In this document: piece after piece, positions 26,801-38,800 of the stretch
Numbering within the stretch: the first letter of the stretch is position 1
How the letters are laid out: each line of letters starts with the position of its first letter
Origin: Nectonema munidae
Taxonomy: Eukaryota > Nematomorpha > Nectonematoida > Nectonematidae
NCBI GenBank assembly: GCA_030549495.1
Contig: JAUIRK010000917.1
Location: forward strand, 186,001-250,000
Length of the DNA: 64,000 nucleotides
Direction: 5' to 3'
Position numbers and translations under genes: made by a program
The notes under the pieces: generated by a model
Told to the model about the DNA's origin: nothing
Seen by the model: the letters and a program-made list of their open reading frames with translations, nothing else
Databases searched by the model: none

Positions 26801-29800
26801 AAAAAACAAATCGCAAATTCCCAAAGAGTTAGTCTTCACTAAAAATAGAGAAAAGTACTAAACGTTGTATGAATTTAATAAACTTGGCACTGTATGTTCT
26901 TATTGTCCTACGAAAACCTAGTTGTGCTACTTTTCAGTACACTGCATAATCAACCTGGGAATGAAAACAACATAAAGAAAAAACCACTAATGATTATGCA
27001 TTACAATCAAAAATAAAGGAGACGTTGACACGGCAGATTAAATGTGTCAAGGTTACACCACTAAACGGAAACGCGTCAATGGCCTATGTTATGCTTTTAT
27101 AACATGCTAGACTTTTTTGTTCTAAATTCTTGTACTATCTGGATAGGTCTTTTTTTCTGATTGGATATAAAGCAAATCCCATAGAAGATGAGTATTTATA
27201 GATTTATTAGGGTGTGAATTGATTGAAGAAAAATAAATTGTCAGTGAAACTGAAGGTAACACTCGTAGAAAAAGATCGAGATGTTATTTGTGTCCAAGAA
27301 GTAAAGATAAAAATAAACAAATTTTTGTAATATATGTAAAAGAAATGCGTGTATCATTTTAAGATTCAAAAAACATGTTCTTATTGTATAAATAAATTAT
27401 ATAGTTTTTTTCTCCTTTTTACTTCATTTTTTTATTAACATAATTAATTATTGGGATGATTTTTGACCCGAAAAGCATGAAAAAATATTGGTAACTAAAG
27501 GGTTAAACTGTAGAGCTAAAATTCAATTTTTGCACTAATGTCTTAAGGGAAACTTTTTATTAAATGTTTTTCTCCTTAAAACGACATGCTTAGACTTTTG
27601 GGTAGTTCACTTACACAACTTCTAATCTATAGCTTCACTCTTTAGCTTCCTACTTAAAGAGATTTTGTGTGTGAAGTTAACAATTTGATCATCATTCCTT
27701 GGCAAGCTAAATTTTTTACCCGAGCTATGTTCTTAGCTATTCTATTATTATAACACTGAATGTTATAATGATTAAGTTTTTTATTATTCCATTACAACTA
27801 TGTTTTCTAAACTAATTGTAATTTTTCAACTTTATTCTTGAAACTAGCAAGTGATCTTTCAATAACTAACAAAATAAACATAATATTTAGAAAAAGTGTT
27901 AAAATATAGGAAGTTGATAAGAATTATATAAATATTTTTATAGTGTGGAGTAAGGTATTTCGAAATGTTTTACCATAACAAGTATATAAACAATCACTGC
28001 TTTCTGTATTAGAAATTCATTTCTTATCATTTAAAATTTTAAAGTCTTCTTAGAGTACTTAACTCCCATTTTGAAAAAGGATAGATTTTTAGTTAAAAAA
28101 GTTTCTAAACTGTATTCAAACGTTTAGAAACAATTAAGAGTATTCCTAGAGAAATGTCTTCTAGTGATATGGATGACTTATTCTCAGCTGCTAATTACTA
28201 TGCTTCTCATACTCCTTCTTCCATACTAATGGTATTTAGTTTTTTCATTCCCTATTTTTTATATTTATGCGCTCGTATTCGTATGTTCTTGGAGTTTTAG
28301 TTGACATTTTAATTGTTTCCTTTATATATTAGTTATTTGTCTTCCTTAATTTAACCAATATTTTGTTTTTCATGAAACCTGATTATCAACAACAAAATCC
28401 ATATATATGAATGCTTGTATAAATTTTTTTAATTCACTTTGAATTTATAAGAATTGAAATTTTAAATGAAATGATGGTAGTAAAAAAGGCTTTTGGTTTT
28501 ATTTAATTTGTGGCAAAGTTCGTTTTACCAACGCAATTGCAACCTATATATAACTCCGTGACCTGAAAATTGCCAGTGTGGGTGAAAACTACCATGTAGA
28601 AAATTTCCATTAATATTTTTCTTTGCTAATTTTGAAAAACTTTACTAAATATTGCAAAGAAAACTTGTTGCTGGATCGAAACTCGAGAATTTGAAGTATT
28701 GAAGATAAGTATGTAACAGACCTAAGTGACGCCTCCTTTGGTGCTAATCTTCCAAAGAATCACATGTTTCTTGCATTTTCCTCTTTTCAAACTTATCTCA
28801 ATAAAAAAAGCTTTCTTAATTGAAGCGTTTACTCTTTTGGTTATAAAATTATCTTTTTGTTTGAGTATTCAGAAATTTTTTATAAATATGAAACAAGTTA
28901 ACGCGTTTAAACCCAATTTTATTTGGAAAAATATTCCATCTCAATTTTTTGTTGTAGTAAACTCAAATAGTTAATAATATCATAAAATATCAAAAGAAAT
29001 ATAAAAAATATAATTTAGAATTCAAAAAAGACATGTCACCTAAAGATGACGTTGGTATGTGTGATGTGAAAAATTTATTTAAAAAACGTTACTTTTTCAA
29101 TTGTGAAAAACAGTGAAACATTTCAAGGCAACGTTGCATTTGATACATTTATGCTTTGCACTCTGAAGATGACAGTAAGCACATTTTGTTTTTTTTTCTT
29201 TACTGACAATGAAATGACCCATTTGATTATTCTTTATTTCATCCACAATTTTTTTGTTGAAAGGTAACTTTTCTTTTTTTTTAATTTTGAAGTTTTTGCC
29301 AAAGATCTGAAGATAGGTTTGAACCACCGTTCTAGTAAAGCAAAGAAAACTTTTTTTGTCATCTTTGCCTCTTGTTTTTTGCAGAATGTATGAGTTAAAC
29401 ATAGAAGACTCAATCAAAAATATGGCCAATGGAAACCACCATTTCTTAGATCTAATGCTTGGTCGATTACAAGATAATGCATAATTTTGTAAATCCGTTC
29501 CGCCTATGCCTCTATTATAATTTATAACAGCAGCTGGAACGTTAACATCAATCATTCTTTTGTCCCTTTGACTCCAACGTTTCTTTTTTTTCCAAGGAAT
29601 GAATTCTAACGCAGTTTGAACCAATTGTTACAAGACCATTATCCTTCCATCTTATAATTACTATTTCGTTTTTCTTTGACGTGCACCATGATTGGAAATC
29701 TCCTCTTTAGGCTTTCTTCATAATTCTCATAGAACAATTTCCGATCCTATCAGAACAATAAGTACCTGTCACAAAAAACTTTCTACAAGATAACTCTTCA

Positions 29801-32800
29801 AAAAGCTTCAATGATGTGAAATAGTTATCCAAATATATATGATATGTCTGATCTATTGGAAGTCGATCCAAAAGTTCTAAAACAGTTCCAGATCCTACAC
29901 CAAATTCTTTTTTATAAATGATACCTTCTCCATTGGAACCTTGGTAGACTTTAAAGGTGATAAGATAGCCATCAAAAGAGTTCATGCACCATACTTTGTA
30001 CCCGAACCTGATGGGTTTTTGTCGATTTGCTTGTTTTATCTGGCATCCATACTTTCCAAAGTAAGGCACCATCGTTTCATCAACATCAACTTCTTTTACG
30101 TTCGGACGCTTTTCAATAAATTTTTTGTTAAGCATATCAATAATAATTAGACGAATTTTAGCACATTTGTCCTTTGGATCTTTGATATCAGGATCATAAA
30201 AGTAAATATATTTAAAAATTTCATCGAATCTGTTTCTAGACATTGCACTTGTGATGGCTGTATTGTGCGTATCAGTCGCTAGTTCCCAATACATTCTACG
30301 GCTTCTACAATTGACATAGCCACTGAGCAAAATAATTGAAAAAAAAACTTTGAGATCAGAATTTGAAAGCTTGAAGCCAAATCTAGTTTTTTCTTGGCAT
30401 ATTTTATACTAAAATTGCAGATTAGATCTAAAATATCATCGCAGAAAAAAATACTTCTGCAGCTTCAACACATGACAAAAAATCGACAAAATTGTCTTCA
30501 TAATTTTTATTCATATAACTTGTTAATAATAAATTTTTTTCAATATCTCTTTGATGCCATTTATATGTCGCTTTTTTACTAATTTGCCTTGCTGATTCAG
30601 TGAAATGGTCTTTGACATGATGCACAACTTCTCCTGAATCTTCTTCGGTCTCTTCATTGTCATTTGGTGGAGAAATATATATATTTACTTCCCTTCCTTC
30701 AGCACAAATTTCTTCAGATATATCACTTGCCAATACTAATGACTCAACGCATGCTCGTTTATTTTCTTTCAAATTTCGATAAATTTCATTTAGATTAGCC
30801 ATTTAGAAACAAAACTCGTAAACGCACAACACAATTATTGAAAAAGAGAGTGTGAAAGGGCTTATAAATATACAAATGTAGTGACAATATGTGAGAGCCA
30901 ATAGATGCAGGTCCCAGTGTTGCCTAATGATGACAGCAGTGAATGATCATGAATCATTTCCTCTATTTATGAGCGAGTAAAAAAGCTTATAAATAATATA
31001 AATGTAGTGAGCAATGAGCGTGAGCCTATCGATGTAGATCCCAGTGTCATCTAAAGGTGACAGCAGTGATTGATCATCAATTACTTCCGCTATTTATGAG
31101 CGAGTAAATTTATGTTGCTTCAGCGAAACAATCTTATACATCTTTTATGACATTACAATGAAAAAACTATTGTTGCATGTATATTTACCGAATAAATTAA
31201 TTTTACAAAGAGCGTGTGTGCAAAATAATTTTTTCTTCTACTTTCGAAATTTAATGTAAAGTTTAGTCATTCTTTAAAAAAGCATTACAATTAAATTATG
31301 AGATTTAGATGAACTTCATAACGTTTCCAAAACATAAAATTTAGTGTGGAAAATAGTAAAATTATAGGTGTCATTTATAGGTTACGTTGAGCCTATACGG
31401 GTTAATATAGCTATATCAATTAGATCTAGAATATTTATATATATTTTTTACACCGAAATTATACAAGGACAAATCTCTGCTCACGGTGATAAAAATTGGG
31501 CAGTCGATGACACGCTCAAGTTTGCCTCTAAAATACGGTAATGTGTTCTTGCAATTCAGATACAGTTTGATAATATAAAGATTCCTCTAATTTTTGCATT
31601 AAAAAGTTTTTGACTTAAAGCTATTACAATTTTCAGTAGGCAAGATAAAAATTTAGTTTTTTATATTTTTAGTTGCTAAAAAATATAGCAAGGATAAAAA
31701 TAATTTAAAGGCTAACAAACAAAAAAATATGTTCTTGTAATTTCGGAGTAAAACAAATATATGAGTGGTCTAGATTTATAGATAAAAATCTGAAACTAAT
31801 TACTACATAAACTTTATTTAAGATAATAGTTTTAAATAATTTAAGCTAAATAGGTTATTTATAAAAAAAATTCTGGATAAAACTCTCAAACAGTAAGATT
31901 CCTCTATCTAACATTATAATTTAGAGAAGAAACTTCCAAAAATATATTTCAGAAAGATAAAATTATCAAAAAATTTTAACTAAGGAAGCTTAGTATCTTT
32001 GGGTCTTGTGTTTGATCCAGCATCAAGCTTTCTTTGCACATAGCTCGATACAAGCAGTGCAATTCTGCCTTCAAGATAAAAACACCACAAGTTGCCTTTA
32101 CATTACCATAAAAAAGAAAATTGATTTTTGTTAGTGATATAAATATTCACATTTTTTGTATGCAATATTACAGTAAAGTTTTTCAAAATGAGTAAATAAA
32201 AATTTTCAGGTTTCAGGTTATAATTGGCAATTTTCCGAATGGTAATTTTCTCCATGGCAGTTATCCCACAATGGCAAATTTCCCACTGGTAATTTTCCTA
32301 ACCCCTATTTATTACATACTTGTTAAGTGATCCAATCCATATTTGCACTGTATGCTCATATCAGCATTTATTAAATTAGCTGCATATGTTGTCATAAAAT
32401 TTCTTAATCCATGTTTTTATCCCTAATTAGTTTATTGTTATTCTGCTAAAATAGCACAAATAAACCCAATAATAAGTTTTGTTATAATTCACTGAATACG
32501 CTATTCTTGCAAATGGCTTCATTCTTTGTTTTTTTTGCTTTAACTCACTTTCCATAAAATATATTTAATTATAATATGTGCAATAATCATGCACAATTTC
32601 AATTTAATAAAGAACTAAAAAAAATATTCTGATATATGAAAGTAGCAGAGTTAAAGATCGTTAGATTTTACATGTGGATTTTTCCCTGCTGAAGAGCAAA
32701 TAATTTAACGATTTTTTCCACAATCTCTTGGCAGTGAATATGACGATGAATGTAGGCTAGTGCAAGCCCATTGAGACGATCTTCATAGTGGAGCGAAGAT

Positions 32801-35800
32801 ATGACTAAGTATTTGAGGACTGAAAATTTACGCTCAGCAGTAACTTAGGAGACTGGTAGAGATAGTTAGAAGTACATGGATGTTCCGATAAAACCATACA
32901 TCACATATGTTTAAAGCTGAGATGCAGTCATGTGGAAAATCAGGAGTTGATTTGCAAAAAGTCTTCTACGTTTCAAATTCCAGTTCTACTTCATCAAAGC
33001 AGCCTTTACAATATTGCATAATACCTTCTTTAACAGCATTAAAATTCAATTTTCAGGCAAATTGCGGTAATAACCCACAAAAGAGAAAAACAGTTACATG
33101 GTTGTTTCCGAAACGATCATCCATTTGAGAAATTATGCCATCCAAGAAAGGCAAATAAATGGAACGGCGATAATACTCCAATGAGTAGGCTGCTAGAATA
33201 TTATTGCGCTTCGTCTGGCGCCCAACTATTCTAGGAATGCGTAAAGGTTCTTCGCCATATAAATCTTGAGCTTTCTCGAAGATTTTCTGGAACTGTGCTT
33301 CATAGTTTCCCCATTCCTGAAGCTGTTCCTTGATAGTGCACACATGGCTTATAGCCGAAAATATATCATTTGATCCTGACTGTAAAGCAATAGCCAGCTT
33401 CATGGTAACAGTAATCACATTGTTCATTATAATAAATGCTATAACAAACTCTGGTGTAGTCAAAGAGGCAAGCAAGCTGTTTGCATCTATAAATGACAAA
33501 GATTTCTATTGGTTGATGTCTTGCCTCACCCATCAAAAATACAACGAATACAGGATATATGCTGTTTGAATAGTTTCATGCTTTTCCACCAAACGTATTT
33601 GGCATGGAACTTTGAGTCGATATTTTGATGGGATGTTGTTCGCTGCATTGATAGCTTCCTTCAATGCTTTTATTTTTACAGCACTCAAACTGAAGAACTT
33701 CGCTAAGCTGCCGACAACAACACATGCATTTCGAATCTCTGGTACTTCAGAAGCTTTCACTAGAGTTAGACTGAGAGCATGATCCCCACAGTGTACATAA
33801 ACCGCTTGATTTCCAGCTATAAGACGCAATTTTTTCCCTTAAAACAAAATCTAATATCAACCTGTGTCTTTTAATCAAGAAATTCGTAAAATATATTTGT
33901 TATATTTTTCAAACCAATCAAATGTATTCATTTTTCAGTGATATGACTAAAATCTATATACTTCTGTGTTGCACGTATGGAATGAATTCTTTCTTATATC
34001 ATCCCATTTTTACTGACTTTACCGAAGTATCCAAAATTTAGTTTCCCATATTTTGTGCTAAAAATTGCGCGGGTATTGCAAATGGTGTAGTTTTTTCCAT
34101 GAATTTTTCCTTCAAAAGACACATTTGTCTTATAAACGGTATTGTATTATACCTGCGTATTTACGGTATCTAGTTTTATATATTTATTAATAATATATTT
34201 TTTCAAGCAATACAAAGATTATTTATTTGGTGATATTGATAAAGAGCATCGTTCTGGATCAGAAAAAGAAGTTTGCGAGAGAGAACATTTTTGCCTGCAT
34301 GTTCTTCCGCACGAAATATTATCCTCTAAAGAAAAGGTTATTTTACGCGGTTTCATTTCAATAATACAGAAAGTTTTACATATCTTCCATTTTTATTAGT
34401 CCAGCATGGCAATAAAATTCTCAATGATTGATTGTCGAACTGCGTCCATGTACAATAGTGGCCATCTTATGAATGCCTATCACCTGGAATCTAGTTTGGT
34501 AAGTATTTTGTGTACACAATCATTTTAGCGTTTTTCTATCTCTTACCTACTTGTTTCAATGTTCTTTCCATCTTTTTTACCATAAATAGGGAGCTCGTTT
34601 CCTACCTTTGTTAAAATTGAAGCATTTATTTTCAGCAAAATAACTCATCTCCAGGGCCATTTTTATGTCATTAAAATGATCATTATAAAAGGAAAAAAGG
34701 CGTTTATTGGCAAAATAGTATCCCTATTTACCATATAATTATGATATTGATCATTTTTATTTTGAAAAAATTTTTTTAAATTTATTGGACAGATTTAAAA
34801 TATAAAGTAAAATAATGTGAAACGTTTTCTGGTAAAAATTGTCTATCATTGCTAAGAATTTTTTTAATACGGGAAAGGATCATTCTACAGCTGATGTTGT
34901 AGCTTGACATTTTTGCATTTCTACGAATTGCTCAGGTGATAATTTGTCGCTAATTGAGTTCATTATTTCTGGAAGACTAGTTTGGGCCAAACGGTGTTCA
35001 ATATAGGATTTAAGGTTACACACGTTTCTACCAAGTTCAAACTAGCAAATTTTGAAAATCAATTATGCTATCTTGACGGTTTTTCTAGAGAAATATTTCA
35101 TTTATAATTTTTATTATGTTTTTTTCTATAAACATCATGTTTATATGCAATAGACTCTCTCTATTAAGACTACTGGTGGGACGGCGTCAACTGGTTTTGA
35201 GATAGTCTCAATTGAGAGAAGTAGTCAGTCAAATACAAACAAATTTATTATTCTCATGATATAAAAAAATTTTACAACTTAAAACTACCAAAAATAAAGA
35301 GATTTAAGCAATTATTTTGAATTAAATGTCTAATCAACGTAAACGTAACATTTCTTTAACGTTCAATACTTTTAAAGTGATTTGGACACTGAGGTAATTG
35401 TTGACTTGTGTTGATGCAGGTCTATTTCTTCAGTGATCTGAAAAAATTCTGTTTGATTAGTACAGCTAGATGAGATTTTACTTCTTTTAAAGAGTATGCA
35501 ATCCAATGATAATTATCCAAAACGTTGGCACTTTATGCCAAATTTGTATGTGTAATCTCATTGATCATCTGGAACGTGGCGCAAAAATGTGCGTTTGTAG
35601 TAGCTTTTCAAAGTTTTACGTTTTGTTACTTTCCTTTGGAAGTTTAACTGAAACCGCAATGTGTTCTTAGTTGAACGGATTAGGAGAAGGTCAATTCGGA
35701 TTCTATAATTTACAACTAGAAACCGAATGTCTTGAGGCCGAACTTTCCTAGAACCAAACAGAATACCACATCCAAAATATTAGCATCAGTAAGAATGGAT

Positions 35801-38800
35801 AGTAAATTAAAGATTTAGAAGAATAAGAAACAAAAAATAAAAATTTGAACGAAGCAAAAACAAAAAAATGAACAAAAGTGATGCGCACAGTGTTTATACT
35901 TTGGTGGGCACTCTGAAAAATGTATAGGTGTTGTCATAGTAACAGTCATAAGAAAGTAATGTGTTTATTCAAAACCTTTAATTTACCTCTTTTTGCTTCT
36001 CTTGAATTCTATTGACTAGTGTGACAATATCACTTCTTGTCTGTGCATCATATGTGTATTCTTATATTTTATCAATTAAGTTTTTATTGTATTAAATAAA
36101 ATGCTAGACCAGTGTTTCTCAACCTTTCATGACCTGCGGCCCCTTACGAAGCAAGTCAATACCCGTGGCCCCCTAAATTTCAAACAATAAAAATTTTAAA
36201 ATTAAAAAATAAATTAAATAATAATAATTAATTTATTAAATTTGATAAATAATAATTAAATTTTATTTTATTTTAAATTTTGAAAATAATATAAATGAAA
36301 GTAAATTTTTTTTTGAATTTATTCAATGAGAAACTTGCTGTTGAGCTTGTGTGACAAGACTTTTTATGCCTGGCTTCGTTTGGGATACAGCAAGGCGAAT
36401 ATCGTTGCCAACATCAAGCCGGTTTCTGGACTTTGTTTTGATAGTGGCCAAGTCAGAAAATCCATATTCGCAAAGATAAATTGTAGCAAATTGAACTAGT
36501 ATTATAGATGCTTTTTTGCTGAGTAGAGGGTAGGCATCCTGAACAGATAACCAGAAAGTAGAGAGATCTTCTCTGTTACTAAAAGCAAGTTTCATTGCTT
36601 TAGATGCCTTAAACTCTGCTAGCTCTTCTGCTTCGTCTTCAGTACATTCAATTTCAGTGTTGAATGGGTCCCTATGCCATGAAACATCTAATGGTGCATC
36701 GTCAAAATAAGATTTGAACTCATGAGTTAGGATGCTGAGATGTTCAGTAATACATTTTTTGATGCCGATGGGAAGCTTGATTTGTTGTGTCTGCAGCTGC
36801 TCATCTAAGAAAGGAAAAGAGGCTAGGGATTCGACTTTGATTCGTGCCTGCCAAACTTCCATTCGAGCAGACAGTCCAGCAAGTTTGTCGTGAACCTCAC
36901 TAACTGTCACATCACGACCTTGCAAAGACTTATTCATCTCGTTTAGTCGACTAAATATATCTGCCAAGTAGGCAAGCATCATAACAAACTCTTCTTTGTC
37001 AAAATAAACAGAAAGTTTATTGTCATTTTCTCGCAAAAAAAGCTTTTACTTCCAAACGTAATTCAAACAATCGGGAAAGGCAGTTTCCTCTCGATAACCA
37101 ACGAACTTTAGTGTAGAGCAGGAGTCCTAAATGTTTGGCTCCCATTTCGTTAGCAAGGAGTTGAAAGAGTCTATGATTTTTAGCCTTGGAACGGATAAAG
37201 TTGATCATTTTAACCGCAACGTTCATAACTTCTAACAAAGAAGACGGGAGAGTTTTTGAGGCAAGCGCATAACGATGTAGTGAACAGTGAGAAGATGTTA
37301 TACGAGGCCATTCATTTTTGACTAATGTAACAAACCCTCCTTTAACGCCAATCATTGCTGGAGCACCATCAGTACAAATGTGCTTGAAATTCTGCCACTT
37401 AAGACATGTATTTTTGAAAAAAGAATCCACGATTGCTTTAAAATCTGCTGCTGTCGTTGTACTTGGCATCCAACTACAAAACAAAAACTCTTCCTTCATC
37501 TTTCCATTTTTTTCATATCGAACGAAAGCAATCAACTGACTATACATAGCAATGTCGGTAGACTCGTCTAATTGGAGACTAGCCTGAACTCTGCTTTGCC
37601 TAATTTCAGCGCAAACTTGACGACACACATCAGCAGCCATGTCATTAATCCGCCTGCGGATTGTATCATTAGACAGGGAAACTTGCTGAATCTTTTTTTG
37701 CCTCTGGACCAATCATTAATTCAACCATCTTTTCTGAACATGGCTTAATTAGCTCCTCTGCAATAGTGTGGGGCTTCTTGCACTTTACAATTTGGTATGC
37801 TACTTCGTAGCTGGATTGAAGAGCAGGTTTTTATTCTGGCCGAAAGCCAAATTCAGGAAGTCTAGCTTCGCGTTCATACCGGGCTCGTTTTGCATACATA
37901 GCCTCAACACTATTGTTCTTATTTTGAGGATGCATTTTGTCGCGATGATTTAAAAGTTTACATGGACGTAGAGATGCATTTGACATCACCAGTGAGCAGT
38001 GTATACATTGCGCACAATCAACGCCATCTCGAATTACATTTGTAAAGCCAAACTTAACATAACTGTCATTCCATTTACGAACCTTTGACATCTATCAAAT
38101 TAAACAACTTATAAAGATAAGATATAATCATAGTAAATATAATTTTCACTAGTTTGTTCATTTTAAATGATTTTTTCAAAATTTTACTTTTTATTATAAC
38201 ATAAGTCTTACAGGTCTACTTGTGTAGTCTGAATCAAAAACACTATTCTAGTTTAAATACTGAATGAGAAAATTAGATTTTTTTTTTAATTTTACGGTAT
38301 ATAAATCTTATTGGTCAGTCCTATTGATGAAATTAAAATTAACCCTCGCATGGTTAAATAAGGCCGCTGCGGCCCTTGACTAATAAAGAAATTTTTATTA
38401 GTCAACCTTTTATTTTGTATCATATTATTCGAATACATAACATTCTCTAAATATCAATTGAAATGATATTTTATATCAGGAGCGCACATCCTCTAAATTA
38501 TTGGGGGCACATTTTTTTTTTGCAATTTTCAAAATTACTGGTCTGGAAATACCATGGGAGACCAAATATTCAAGCAATCCTTTAAAATAGAGTGTATTCA
38601 AGGCATACCTAAATTCTACGTCCTAAATTTATACGGCACATTACAGTATTAACTATCTTAGTCTATCAGGCACATTACAGGAATTGATGAAAGGATATTT
38701 GAATGGTAGAGAAAACAACTGAAAACAAATAATTGAAGGTTGGAGAGTTTTATATGAGTGAATGTAGTCTGAAGGAAAAGAGTCTACTAGACACTCTGCG

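Noticed and set aside
34142-34399. Open frame treated as a single coding region
   Set aside because: Only 34208-34336 aligns with TBC1D23; the rest is intron with a stop right at the next acceptor.
36101-38796. TACTAGAC near 38780 as the right target repeat of the ZBED-type hAT
   Set aside because: It matches TGCTAGAC well, but no hAT terminus precedes it; the decayed end near 38245 fits better.
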